Shown here: positions 1-8,260 of the stretch, one piece after another
Position numbering within the stretch: the stretch's first letter is position 1
Layout of the letters: every line of letters starts with the position of its first letter
Assembly (NCBI RefSeq): GCF_031157835.1
Contig: NZ_JAVIDR010000002.1
Span: 248,001-312,000, forward strand
DNA from: Acinetobacter rudis
GTDB taxonomy: Bacteria; Pseudomonadota; Gammaproteobacteria; Pseudomonadales; Moraxellaceae
DNA: 64,000 nucleotides
Direction of reading: 5' to 3'
Program-made: the position numbers and the translations under genes
Notes under the pieces: model-generated
Database searches by the model: none
What the model saw: only the letters and a program-made list of their open reading frames with translations
Told to the model about the DNA's origin: nothing

Positions 1-439
1 CAATGTGGTCTAACAGGTTGTTTAATTCTGCAAGATCTTGTGTTTCGTCACTAACACCAACAATCAAATCATCCATGGCAGGATCTATATTCAATGGCTT
101 AACTCTAAACTGAGCTGTCACTGTATAGATCGATCCTTCTTTACTACTCAATGTTGGAGTGCCAATAAAATAACACTGGTAAGGCTGAACGATCGGATCA
201 TCAATACAAAGCTTAGCCAAGAACCGTTGTGATGGATTTCTTGCCCACACTCGATAGAAGGCCATTAAGTATTGATAACCACTTTTTTTAACCACCCATC
301 GCACACTTGCTGTATGGTATGTTCCTTTTAAAGCCCTACGGTGGCGAGGTGCGCCACCATCAAGCTCTTGGGAAATCACACCATCACCGACCTGTGCCGA
401 ATATCCACTTTGAGTGGAGCAATACATTAATGTGTGCAT
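1..439 (-). CDS. Phage tail-region protein, partial (C-terminus outside window)
   Basis: An open frame runs leftward from an ATG at 439 to the window edge, giving at least 146 residues beginning MHTLMYCSTQSGYSAQ. It starts two bases after the tape measure stop, and a GGAG ribosome site lies inside the end of that gene, so the two are translationally linked. Position directly downstream of the tape measure is where siphophages encode distal tail or minor tail proteins. I do not recognise the family, so the tail assignment rests on position only. Confidence 0.7.
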   Translation of the reverse strand, partial: MHTLMYCSTQSGYSAQVGDGVISQELDGGAPRHRRALKGTYHTASVRWVVKKSGYQYLMAFYRVWARNPSQRFLAKLCIDDPIVQPYQCYFIGTPTLSSKEGSIYTVTAQFRVKPLNIDPAMDDLIVGVSDETQDLAELNNLLDHI

Positions 440-441
440 AA

Positions 442-3400
442 TTATCTCCGAGGCCCAGCTGTTGTGTGCTGTCGAATAGCTTTTGACTCATCTGAACTTG
501 GTCGGCCTAGATTTCTCCAAGACTGCTTATTAACATCCTCGGCGATCTTTCGCATCCGAACCTCTAAAACTCCATCATTCCACTCAACATCAGCTGTTTG
601 ACCAGGTAATGTATGAATGTTTACTGTTGGTGCTGATTGGCTGCTTGAAAAATCGATATTCGGAAATGATCTTGTTGAACTAGATCCAACAATCCCACCA
701 TCAGAATAGCCACCGAGACTACGACCTAAACGCATCGCCTCAACATTGGCCACACCGCCCCAACGTGCAATATCATCCTGCGACCAGACGACCTCGCCCT
801 TATGCACAATACCTGCAGCAACATATTTACCGCCATCACCAGTGTAACCACCATCATAAAATCCAGCAGATACAGACTGGATACTAGAAACAATGTTTGC
901 AGTAGCAGCGGCTACAGAAGCCATAGCAGCAATGTTATAAGGGAATGGATTAGCAGATGCTTCAGCAATACCGGTTTGAATGGCCATAATAGATCGAGCA
1001 ATTGCAGCACTCTTTTCCATCACAAGCATTGTTCGATAAATACCTGAGCGCTCATCACCTGATTTACGAAGCATTTCGGTCATGGATCCAAATCCAGCCT
1101 CAGCAGAAGCAAGTTGTGAATCAAGTTGAGCTTTCTTTAAATCCTTTTCCTCTTCATCGTACTTGTCATTTAAAGCCTGTTTTGCTTGAAGATACTCTTC
1201 ATGGGCAGCAAGCAATTTAGCATTACGCTCTTCCTCGTCTTCAATGCCTAAGAAAATACCAGCACGCTGTTCAGAGTAAGCTTTATCTAAACCACCACTC
1301 TCACCATCATATTGATTTTGTAAATCACTCCACGCTGCTCGGTCTGGTTGTTTCTTGAGGAATAAATAGTTGAGACTTTCATAATGAATGTCATCAATTT
1401 TCTGATCGTTTCGATCCATCTGACTGCCAAGCGATAAATCATAAGTCTTTAACAAAGCTTCGCGAGTTTCTTTAGTAAGTTGGGTGTTTTTGGCAATCTC
1501 ATCACGTTCAAGTTGGTAACGCTTCATGACAATTTCGGTTTCTGTCATATAGAGTTCCTGAGCCTGTAAGATCTGCTGTCTTTCCTCCAACTTAACAGCC
1601 TCTATCTCAGCTTGTTTTTGACGTTCTAAAGCTTCAACTGCGTCTGCTCGTTCCTTGACACCTAATTTAGAGTTAGTACCTAAAAGCGACTTTTGCGTAT
1701 CATAGCTATTTGTAATCTGAGTAATACGATCTTTCTCAAACTCAAAATATTGATCATATTCAGCCTGTGTATCAAGAATAAGTTTCTGACGATTCTCTTG
1801 ATAGATAATGTTATTTCTATCAAGCATTTCCTTGAGTTTTTCGGGTTGATCGGCAAATGTTTTATAGATTTGCTTTATGTAGTCTTCATTCTCCATCTCC
1901 ATTTGTTTAAGTGGCGATGGTGCCAACTGAATCATCATTGCTCTCTTAGCTTCGTCAGATGATTGCTTTGCTACCACTGCATCATTTTGGAGTTTCAGGA
2001 TATCCTCAGTAGTTGGTGCTGAAAAAGTGGAGTCAATCTGGGTGCTATTATTAGCTGCTGCTGTAAATCGCTTAGCATCAGCTACATATTTTCTATTAAC
2101 AGGTCCAATCTTAGTTCCAGCTTTTACATTGCCCTCACCTGCGTGATATGCAGAAACTGCTTTTTCCCAATCACCAAACATCCCATATAAATACTTTAAA
2201 TATTTACCAGCAGCATTTGCAGATTTACTTAGATCAAAAACATCATCTCCCTGTAATCCAAATCGCTTTGCTGTTCCATCTAAAAGCTGAAATCCACCTT
2301 TTGCAGTCCCTAAACCAGGATTCATTGGACCAACGATTTTTGCATTTCCTCGCGACTCATTCATGTGAATTGCGGACAAGAGACCACTAGGTAAGCCATT
2401 TAATTTCTCAATATCAGCAAAATTATATTTAATAGCATTCTCTCGAACCTTAATAAATGCTTTAAGTTCATTCTTGTCTATCTGGTGGTATTTAGAATTA
2501 AAATCCTCCTCAAGTTTTTTCTTAGAGAAATCATCCAATTTTAACTGATCTGATGGTTTGCTTGAGCCACTACTTGCGACTTGATAGCCAGCTAATGATG
2601 GCTTACCTGTTATAGTGGATACTAAAGAATTAGTAATAACCAAAGCTGATTGTAGTGCTGTAGCATCTTTCTGAGATAAACCCTCCTTAGGATTTGGATC
2701 ATAATAACCACCAGTAATACCAGTATCGGCATAATAAGCAGCTCTTTCAGCAGACCAGCCAGCAGCAACCTTTTCTTTAATATATGCAGTCCGCCAAGCA
2801 TCCTGATTAATCTTATCAATAACCTTTTGCTGACTCTCAGAAAGATCTCTATAAGCATCGGCTTGGCTTTTTACAGCTGCAGTAGTGCTTTCATGTGCTT
2901 TCTTGATCTTTGCCTCTTTGTCAGTAAGTGTTTCAACAACTTTTTGCTGTTTAGACATTGCCTCCTTTGCTTTATTGGAAGTGCCTATATGGGTATCCAA
3001 TACATTTTTATAATCATCAGATACTGTTGTCAGGCTATTTATTTTATTGGCCAATTCTTCAGAGGTTATTTGCTGTTTATTAAAAGCCTCAATCCACCCC
3101 TCAATTAAATCTCTAGTCTCCTCATCTTTGGCTGCATATTTTGCAATAGCACCAGCATAAAGACTGATTTTTTGCTCAGCAGCCTCATATTCATTTGTAA
3201 GCTCTTTAAGTTCCTTGGTTTCCGTATACTTAAATGCGCGACGCTGAGACTCTGAAAGCTCATTGTATTTTTGTATAAGCTCATCTGTGGTCTTGCCATG
3301 CTCATCTAACGATTCGGTAGCTTTGTCAGTATTACCCTTCATCATGTAATAACCACCAGCTACTGTTGCCAGTGTAAATATCAAGCCAGCAGGGCCACCG

Positions 3401-4602
3401 AGTACACCTAGCAATCCAGAACCAGCTTTACTAAGAGTCATTCCTGCTATAGATGCCTCTTTTGCAGCAGCAGCTTTTTGATATGTAGCTCTAGCACTAG
3501 CTACCATAGCAACGGTCTCAGCATTTGCAGCACCTGTCGCCTTAGCCATTGCAGCTGCAGCAGCTAATTCAGCCTTAGCAACCTCATAATCAGTCATGAT
3601 TTTCTTTTGTTTTGCTATGGAATCCGCAATAGTTGCAGCGGTTGACGTATACAAACTACCAACCATTCTCCCCATAATGACTGCACCAGCTATAGCACTA
3701 GCGTTTGCAACAATATCAATATTCTCACCAAGTGTAGACAACATGGCTGCAAAACTATTCGTTGCACCAGTTGTTTCATTTAGCTTTCCAATATAGACAG
3801 TTGCCTCATTTACAAGACGTGTAAAACCATCTTGCACACTGTTTCGCATACTATTTGCAAGTTCTTCATTCTTCTCACGAGATACTTCAAATGCAGCAGC
3901 TAAATCTTTAGCAGATAGTTTTCCTGTAGCACCTAATTTAAGAATTTCTTGCTCTGTTTTACCTGTTTGTTTTGCTAAATCTGCTGTAATTGTTGGAATA
4001 GCAGCCATGATGCTAGACCACGAATCCGCCTCAACTTTATTCTTAATAATTGAGTTTGTTACAGCATTGGTTGCGCTGGTAGCCTTGTCTGCTGCTGTAG
4101 CATTTGCTGTAAATGCAAATGACATTGAATCCGTAATATTCAATGTTTGTTCGGTTGTATACCCTACTTTTTCAAGTGCACCACCAACATCAAGCCATAC
4201 TTGTTGTGCTTCTTTTAATGGGCGATAAGTAGTGTTAGCTGTCTTGAGTAAACGCTCTTGAACATAGTTATATTTTTCTGCACTTTTAGCAGCATCATCA
4301 GTAACTTTGGTTGCAATTTCAATCTGCGCAGCCATTTGACCATAACCATCAGCCATATTGACCATAGTTGAAATAGTAATGCCACCAAGTAATGCTTTTG
4401 CTGAAGATGCAAAAAAACCAATAACTTTAGCTGTCTTCTCAGCTTCTGTTTGTTGTTTCTTCATAGCCTCAGTAACAGAGTCAACTTGCTTAACCATGCT
4501 TGAAGAGGCATCTTTTGTTTTACGCTCTGCAGCATTTAACGGCTCAACGTATTGCCCAATTTTAGCAACCAAGTCCAGCGTAAGAGTTCCTAGATTAGCC
4601 AT
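442..4602 (-). CDS. Tail tape measure protein with embedded lytic transglycosylase domain
   Basis: At 1386 residues this is the largest phage gene here. It sets tail length and is ejected during DNA entry. The N-terminus resembles the tape measure domain of lambda-like phages. Helical, Ala/Lys/Glu-rich stretches dominate, and a hydrophobic Gly-rich segment lies near residues 390-425. Around residues 735-850 there is a soluble lytic transglycosylase-like domain: catalytic Glu at about residue 749 in NESRG, then GGFQLL and SAYHAGEGNV. This would cut peptidoglycan during genome entry. The gene follows the frameshifted tail chaperone, as in lambda, but two small secreted-protein genes intervene. 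The start has no competing upstream Met. Confidence 0.92.
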   Translation of the reverse strand: MANLGTLTLDLVAKIGQYVEPLNAAERKTKDASSSMVKQVDSVTEAMKKQQTEAEKTAKVIGFFASSAKALLGGITISTMVNMADGYGQMAAQIEIATKVTDDAAKSAEKYNYVQERLLKTANTTYRPLKEAQQVWLDVGGALEKVGYTTEQTLNITDSMSFAFTANATAADKATSATNAVTNSIIKNKVEADSWSSIMAAIPTITADLAKQTGKTEQEILKLGATGKLSAKDLAAAFEVSREKNEELANSMRNSVQDGFTRLVNEATVYIGKLNETTGATNSFAAMLSTLGENIDIVANASAIAGAVIMGRMVGSLYTSTAATIADSIAKQKKIMTDYEVAKAELAAAAAMAKATGAANAETVAMVASARATYQKAAAAKEASIAGMTLSKAGSGLLGVLGGPAGLIFTLATVAGGYYMMKGNTDKATESLDEHGKTTDELIQKYNELSESQRRAFKYTETKELKELTNEYEAAEQKISLYAGAIAKYAAKDEETRDLIEGWIEAFNKQQITSEELANKINSLTTVSDDYKNVLDTHIGTSNKAKEAMSKQQKVVETLTDKEAKIKKAHESTTAAVKSQADAYRDLSESQQKVIDKINQDAWRTAYIKEKVAAGWSAERAAYYADTGITGGYYDPNPKEGLSQKDATALQSALVITNSLVSTITGKPSLAGYQVASSGSSKPSDQLKLDDFSKKKLEEDFNSKYHQIDKNELKAFIKVRENAIKYNFADIEKLNGLPSGLLSAIHMNESRGNAKIVGPMNPGLGTAKGGFQLLDGTAKRFGLQGDDVFDLSKSANAAGKYLKYLYGMFGDWEKAVSAYHAGEGNVKAGTKIGPVNRKYVADAKRFTAAANNSTQIDSTFSAPTTEDILKLQNDAVVAKQSSDEAKRAMMIQLAPSPLKQMEMENEDYIKQIYKTFADQPEKLKEMLDRNNIIYQENRQKLILDTQAEYDQYFEFEKDRITQITNSYDTQKSLLGTNSKLGVKERADAVEALERQKQAEIEAVKLEERQQILQAQELYMTETEIVMKRYQLERDEIAKNTQLTKETREALLKTYDLSLGSQMDRNDQKIDDIHYESLNYLFLKKQPDRAAWSDLQNQYDGESGGLDKAYSEQRAGIFLGIEDEEERNAKLLAAHEEYLQAKQALNDKYDEEEKDLKKAQLDSQLASAEAGFGSMTEMLRKSGDERSGIYRTMLVMEKSAAIARSIMAIQTGIAEASANPFPYNIAAMASVAAATANIVSSIQSVSAGFYDGGYTGDGGKYVAAGIVHKGEVVWSQDDIARWGGVANVEAMRLGRSLGGYSDGGIVGSSSTRSFPNIDFSSSQSAPTVNIHTLPGQTADVEWNDGVLEVRMRKIAEDVNKQSWRNLGRPSSDESKAIRQHTTAGPRR

Positions 4603-4620
4603 GTTTACTTTTCCTCAGGC

Positions 4621-4645
4621 AATAAAAAACCCTGCAGTTGCAGGG
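4621..4645 (-). terminator. Terminator hairpin before the tape measure gene
   Basis: On the minus strand a CCCTGC / GCAGGG stem with a 4-base loop is followed by TTTTTTATTGCC. It ends the transcript of the small secreted-protein gene at 4662 and stands just ahead of the tape measure. The same 3' flank (TTTTTTATTGCCTGA) follows another hairpin at 6998-7021. Confidence 0.6.
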
Positions 4646-4661
4646 CAAGTTTAGTAACATT

Positions 4662-5075
4662 TTATTGAGGTTTATCGTGATATAGACCGTCATCCCATAA
4701 AAATTTCACAATCCTGATTTCACCAATAACATCAGAGCCGTAACTATTTTCTGCGGTATACTTAGCAATAAACTCCAGAGTATTGGATACCTGCTCAACA
4801 GTAACCTCTCGTGGTTTAAACGAGTATGGATTTTTCAAATTCATTTTTTTTGCTTTTTCAAAAGCACTATTTGAAATATCACTTATATATTTTTTTGAAA
4901 TTGATTTCTCAAATCTTTGATCAAAAATAACAGTTATAGGCACAGAAATGCTTTTATCCTCTCCTGTACGCATTTCAATCTTATATGTTTGATTATTAGC
5001 AATCTTATCTGTAGTAGCTGCGAATGACACAGATGACATCACAAATATCATTGTCATTATAAATAGCTTTTTCAT
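4662..5075 (-). CDS. Small secreted protein of unknown function (probable phage moron)
   Basis: This 137-residue protein has a clear Sec signal peptide (MKKLFIMTMIFVMSS, cleavage after SFA near residue 19), so the mature protein of about 118 residues would be periplasmic or exported. I do not recognise the family. The gene lies between the tail chaperone and tape measure, a place where most siphophages have none. It has its own terminator downstream and a copy of a duplicated 68-bp module upstream, which fits an added lysogenic-conversion gene rather than a virion part. AGGA lies 8 bases before the ATG. Confidence 0.7.
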   Translation of the reverse strand: MKKLFIMTMIFVMSSVSFAATTDKIANNQTYKIEMRTGEDKSISVPITVIFDQRFEKSISKKYISDISNSAFEKAKKMNLKNPYSFKPREVTVEQVSNTLEFIAKYTAENSYGSDVIGEIRIVKFLWDDGLYHDKPQ

Positions 5076-5097
5076 ATCTTAAATCCAAAACATTTAG

Positions 5098-5165
5098 GCC
5101 AACATACTAAAAATTAAACAAAAAATAAACCCACTACCAGGAATCTGCTTATAAGGTTTTCATCA
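5098..5165. repeat. Copy A of duplicated 68-bp intergenic module
   Basis: This stretch aligns base for base, with roughly a dozen mismatches, to 5768-5835. Shared blocks include AACAAAAAATAAACC, GAATC and TATAAGGTT. On the minus strand each copy immediately precedes one secreted-protein gene. The other copy forms a terminator-like hairpin; here the stem is degraded. It is probably a terminator plus leader that travelled with each gene. Confidence 0.65.
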
Positions 5166-5205
5166 ACAAAGATACCGTAATTGCAGAACTATTAAGTCTT
5201 ATCAG

Positions 5206-5739
5206 CTACTCATATACATGATCTTTGCAATCTGATCTGGCTTTTTCTATTGCTTTTTTTGCCCCTGCTAGAGAAAACTCAGCCACTCCAAAACCTTTAA
5301 AATTCACAAATAATGAATTACCATTTTTTATCTTTTCATCAAAATATTTATCATCGACCACAATAAAAACAAATTCTGATCCTTCTTGCTCATGAAGTGA
5401 AGCCATTACCCTATTAGCATTAGATCCATCAAGCTGAATATTTCCATAAATCGTATTTTTAGTATCCTCCTCAGCAACACTATTGGTTTTATAAATTATT
5501 TCTACTGACTCTGGCACACACTTGTTATTAGCTATGTAATTTAAAGCAAGTGTGGCATCTATCCTCTTATCTTCTGTAGCTGCTCTTGTTCCCACTGTGC
5601 TACCAAAAAAGGTGTCTGCTATCGAAAAACTATACCAGTCTTTACTTTTTACAAAATCCTTAACATTACTCTCAAGATCAACAGCAAGTGCATTAGCGGC
5701 AAAACATACACACAAACCAAAAATTATTAAATATCTCAC
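5206..5739 (-). CDS. Secreted protein of unknown function (probable phage moron)
   Basis: I prefer the GTG at 5739 (177 residues), because the product then begins VRYLIIFGLCVCFAANALA, a typical signal peptide with cleavage after ALA, and GGGA lies just upstream. A TTG at 5772 would add 11 residues and lies inside the duplicated module. The mature part is mixed alpha/beta with no motif I recognise. Like its neighbour at 4662 it would act outside the cytoplasm. The position inside the late region, with repeats on both sides, suggests a later acquisition. Confidence 0.65.
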   Translation of the reverse strand: MRYLIIFGLCVCFAANALAVDLESNVKDFVKSKDWYSFSIADTFFGSTVGTRAATEDKRIDATLALNYIANNKCVPESVEIIYKTNSVAEEDTKNTIYGNIQLDGSNANRVMASLHEQEGSEFVFIVVDDKYFDEKIKNGNSLFVNFKGFGVAEFSLAGAKKAIEKARSDCKDHVYE

Positions 5740-5767
5740 ATCATCCCAACCATAAATCTTATTTACA

Positions 5768-5835
5768 GCCAAGATACTAATAATCCAACAAAAAATAAAC
5801 CGACTCCTAAGAATCGGTCTATAAGGTTCCCATCA
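5768..5835. repeat. Copy B of duplicated 68-bp intergenic module
   Basis: This is the partner of 5098-5165. On the minus strand it contains a hairpin (ACCGATTC, loop TTAG, GAGTCGGT, with one G-T pair) followed by TTATTTTTTG, a plausible terminator for the tail chaperone transcript. It overlaps the last codons of the frameshifted chaperone and runs up to the start region of the gene at 5206. Confidence 0.65.
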
Positions 5836-6450
5836 TTACATTGGTCAATTCATCATTACTATCGTAGTTTTCATCATTTACTGGTTTGGATTCATGTAAC
5901 ATCAAATCTACTGCTGTAACATCCTTAACACCTTTAGATACAAGTAACGAGTGGTGAATACGTGCTATTTCTTGCTCGATTCGTCGTCCAAAGTTGAGGC
6001 TTCCATACTTTCTGACGTAGGCTTCGTATTTTTTGATTTCGCGGTATTCGAGCGATTTGATTTCCGAGTACGTCCGCCCTGTCGCGATGCCGATTTCGAT
6101 GAAGAGCTCGTCTTCGATGTCGATGTCGGTTTCTTTCCCAACATATTAATCTCGACCACTTTCGCCCACATCGTCTCGATAAATGGCTGATTAAACTTAC
6201 TGCGAACATCATCTTCTGTGAAGATTAACACACCATTTTCATCACACATGACTGATGCAAGGATTCCTGCTAGTGCTTCCTTTTTCTCGCCAAAAGCACG
6301 CATTTGAGCAATCACTGCCTCATAACCAAATGGTGTAATATAAGAATCAAACTCATGTTCTTCACCATGAACCTTAACTGTCACGGTAATTTTCTCAGGT
6401 TTTCCGACCAGCACACCACTTTTAATTTGATCAATACTTAGTTTTTTCAT
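5819..6450 (-). CDS. Tail assembly chaperone, -1 frameshift product (gpGT-like)
   Basis: Zero-frame translation from 6450 gives a 161-residue protein ending at 5965, with a Ser/Thr/Lys-rich tail. At 6139-6133 the minus strand reads G-GGA-AAG, the same slippery heptamer used in lambda gene G. A -1 slip there joins residues 1-106 to a 104-residue second frame ending in TAG at 5819, total 210 residues. The second frame has normal protein composition (EIKSLEYREIKKYEAY, then IARIHHSLLV). Both products help assemble the tail tube around the tape measure and are absent from virions. Order (tail tube, chaperone pair, tape measure) is as in lambda. Confidence 0.88.
5965..6450 (-). CDS. Tail assembly chaperone, zero-frame product (gpG-like)
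   Basis: This is the unshifted product of the same start, 161 residues. The N-terminal 106 residues carry the conserved chaperone domain (GEEHEFDSYITPFGYE, then a helix around IAQMRAFGEKKEALAG). After the slip site the zero frame stays open for 55 more codons but encodes a low-complexity, TCG-rich run. That is probably a by-product of the overlapping second frame rather than a folded domain. In lambda the short product is far more abundant than the fusion; the same ratio is assumed here. Confidence 0.8.
   Translation of the reverse strand: MKKLSIDQIKSGVLVGKPEKITVTVKVHGEEHEFDSYITPFGYEAVIAQMRAFGEKKEALAGILASVMCDENGVLIFTEDDVRSKFNQPFIETMWAKVVEINMLGKKPTSTSKTSSSSKSASRQGGRTRKSNRSNTAKSKNTKPTSESMEASTLDDESSKK
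6133..6139 (-). promoter_or_regulatory. GGGAAAG programmed -1 frameshift site
   Basis: The minus strand reads G GGA AAG in the zero frame, so both tRNAs can re-pair on GGG AAA after slipping back one base. The -1 frame is open from here to 5819. Position, heptamer and neighbours all match the lambda G/GT system. Confidence 0.88.
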
Positions 6451-6460
6451 TTTTTCACCA

Positions 6461-6487
6461 AAAAATTAGCCCCAGATTGAGGGGCTA
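6461..6487 (-). terminator. Terminator after the tail tube gene
   Basis: On the minus strand TAGCCCC pairs with GGGGCTA around a 7-base loop, followed by ATTTTTTGG. It lies between the tail tube gene and the chaperone and probably lowers chaperone expression relative to the tube protein. Confidence 0.55.
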
Positions 6488-6500
6488 TGGTTTGAGTTGA

Positions 6501-6971
6501 TTAGGTTGTTTCGGGCTTAAAATCTGTTTTGGACTTACGTTGCATTGTAATGGTGCAGTTGACCAAAGTGTCTTGGTCAAACTTCCACACAGGAGTTGTT
6601 AATGTCGCATCAAACACCCACCAAGTTCGAGTTTTAGGGAAAATCAAAGCACCATCTTCAACTGTTGGAACAGCATCCGAATCTGCCGACCCAACAATGA
6701 TTGTTAATTGCTTCTTCTGATTTGCCCATTCAACAATTTCTAGGTGGCTAGGATTTTTGATATCAATATCAAAACCAAGCGAACCATCACCTGGATCAGA
6801 AAGACCTGGTACTGAAGATTTTGTATCAGGCTCATCCAAGCACGTATCATCAATCTTTGTGGTTGAGTCGCTACCAGGGTCAAAAGTTTTTAAACATTGC
6901 ATGCGTTTAATATTTTCGCCATCGAACGCGAAGAATCGCGAACCTTGGACTTTTAGTTTCTTGCTTGCCAT
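6501..6971 (-). CDS. Major tail tube protein
   Basis: The product is 156 residues from the ATG at 6971, which has AGGAG 11 bases upstream. A TTG at 6998 would add nine residues but would swallow that ribosome site. The sequence is beta-rich (FDIDIKNPSHLEIVEW, LTIIVGSADSD, WWVFDATLTTPVWKFD), as expected for the tube subunit that polymerises around the tape measure. It is flanked by terminator hairpins on both sides and immediately precedes the chaperone pair, the normal place for this gene. Family assignment is by recall and context. Confidence 0.8.
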   Translation of the reverse strand: MASKKLKVQGSRFFAFDGENIKRMQCLKTFDPGSDSTTKIDDTCLDEPDTKSSVPGLSDPGDGSLGFDIDIKNPSHLEIVEWANQKKQLTIIVGSADSDAVPTVEDGALIFPKTRTWWVFDATLTTPVWKFDQDTLVNCTITMQRKSKTDFKPETT

Positions 6972-6997
6972 ATCTGAGGTGCTCCTTATTTCAGGCA

Positions 6998-7021
6998 ATA
7001 AAAAAGCACCCGATTGGGTGC
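6998..7021 (-). terminator. Terminator upstream of the tail tube gene
   Basis: On the minus strand GCACCC, loop AATC, GGGTGC is followed by TTTTTTATTGCC. It separates the small membrane-protein gene at 7043 from the tail tube gene. Confidence 0.6.
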
Positions 7022-7042
7022 TATAGTTTATTTAGGCTTGGT

Positions 7043-7156
7043 TTATTTCAGAACCACAGCCAATGTTGCGAATGCGTTAATAATATTAGATAGCTGCCAG
7101 ATGGTGATCCCAAGTAAAACCACTCCTGATACCTTCCAATAACCGTATTTATCCAT
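7043..7156 (-). CDS. Small single-span membrane protein, phage
   Basis: A 37-residue product begins MDKYGYWKVSG and carries one hydrophobic segment (VVLLGITIWQL). The ATG at 7156 has GAGG five bases upstream. An in-frame ATG at 7201, with AAGGAG 13 bases away, would add 15 residues. It has a terminator on each side, so it may be a separate transcription unit inside the tail region. Function is unknown. Confidence 0.5.
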   Translation of the reverse strand: MDKYGYWKVSGVVLLGITIWQLSNIINAFATLAVVLK

Positions 7157-7238
7157 TACAACCTCTACTTTTTGCAGAATTGCTGATATAATTTCTAACA
7201 TATACTTGTAATGTCTCCTTACTTTGTAAGTTGATATA

Positions 7239-7275
7239 AAAAACCCCGACAGTTGGTAGCTATCGGGGTTTTGCT
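7239..7275. terminator. Terminator-like hairpin in tail region
   Basis: AAAACCCCGA pairs with TCGGGGTTTT across a loop of about 15 bases. T-runs on both strands allow it to work in either direction. The following bases 7276-7457 are AT-rich and I see no gene in them. Confidence 0.55.
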
Positions 7276-7457
7276 TTCTCTTAGATGAAGACTAATAAAT
7301 CCATCCCATCTTATACGTGTAACTCTTTCTAAATTCTAAAATCCTATATAACTTCTATCTTATTAGTGCGACTTCTAAAAACATTTAAAATTCAAACATT
7401 TATATCATGCTTTTTTCATGTCAATCTTATCGATGTATATATTTGTATCTAAACACC

Positions 7458-7814
7458 TTAACGTTCTAAAATCCAATTAGCATCAAAGCCACGGCCATGA
7501 AGTTTTGTTACTGGATCTTTTAGATTGATTTGTGAATTATTAATAATGCAGTCATTCTCAAGCACTTGTCGCACCTGTTCTCGTAGCTGCATAGCTTTCA
7601 GCTGATTTGTATCGTAGATCATGACTTGAAACATCAAGTTATCAGTATCGCCAGCACAATCAATTCCACGATATGGAGTGCCTGATACGATTTGCCACAC
7701 AATATATGGTGCTTTTGTTTCTAGTGGTGCCTCTGAGTCGTAGATACGATCACCAAAAATTTTAAGCAAATCTGCATTAGTGCGAATCATCTTGAAAATT
7801 GGCAAAACCGTCAC
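7458..7814 (-). CDS. Tail completion protein (DUF3168 / gp17-like)
   Basis: The 118-residue product (MTVLPIFKMIRTNADLLKIF, YIVWQIVSGTPYRGID) looks like the DUF3168 family, whose members cap the tail tube at the head-proximal end. It overlaps the upstream HK97 gp10-like gene by four bases (ATGA), the usual order in this phage group (head closure, gp10-like, tail completion, tail tube). Confidence 0.75.
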   Translation of the reverse strand: MTVLPIFKMIRTNADLLKIFGDRIYDSEAPLETKAPYIVWQIVSGTPYRGIDCAGDTDNLMFQVMIYDTNQLKAMQLREQVRQVLENDCIINNSQINLKDPVTKLHGRGFDANWILER

Positions 7815-8260
7815 TTCGCTAACTCCTCATCAACACCAAATATAAATTCTTCAGCAAACTTGGCTGTCACAACATCAATATTGGTGGCCAATGCAGGGCG
7901 CATAAATGGAAATGCCATTGCACCTGATCGACCATACTCAACCCATCTCCAATGCCGAGTATCACCGCCACTTGTATTAGGTGGTTCGGGATTTGAGAAT
8001 GAAGCTCCACCACGCACACCGACTCGCATCTTGATTGCATTTCTATCTCGAGTCTTACCGCCTTGTGTAGAGATGTTTTTCCAAATCATTTCGTCGGTAT
8101 CAAGATCATCAATAGCTTTAGCATTTTGTCGAGCAGCATCACGAACAATATTCATCGCTTTTCGAGCAGATCGGCGAGCAATTCGCTTTGCTGCTTTGGG
8201 GTCTGCAAGAGCATCGAGCTTTCGCTTAACCTCATCATAGCCAGTGAGATTAACCTGCAT
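7811..8260 (-). CDS. HK97 gp10-like tail component
   Basis: I take the ATG at 8260 (MQVNLTGYDEVKRKLDAL, 149 residues), which has a GGTGG site just upstream. An ATG at 8275 would add five residues. The basic N-terminal helix with many Ala/Arg/Lys (AKRIARRSARKAMNIVRDA) and the later RHWRWVEYG and PFMRPAL motifs are typical of the HK97-gp10 family, a minor protein at the head-tail junction. It overlaps the head closure gene upstream. Confidence 0.82.
   Translation of the reverse strand: MQVNLTGYDEVKRKLDALADPKAAKRIARRSARKAMNIVRDAARQNAKAIDDLDTDEMIWKNISTQGGKTRDRNAIKMRVGVRGGASFSNPEPPNTSGGDTRHWRWVEYGRSGAMAFPFMRPALATNIDVVTAKFAEEFIFGVDEELAK

Noticed and set aside
3105-4421. Several minus-strand open frames inside the tape measure in another frame
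   Set aside because: They have no ribosome sites, odd Leu/Ile-rich composition, and shadow a gene with clear domains.
5934-6212. Arg/His-rich 92-codon frame in the tail chaperone
   Set aside because: It is the third frame of the frameshift region and its composition comes from the TCG/ATC pattern.
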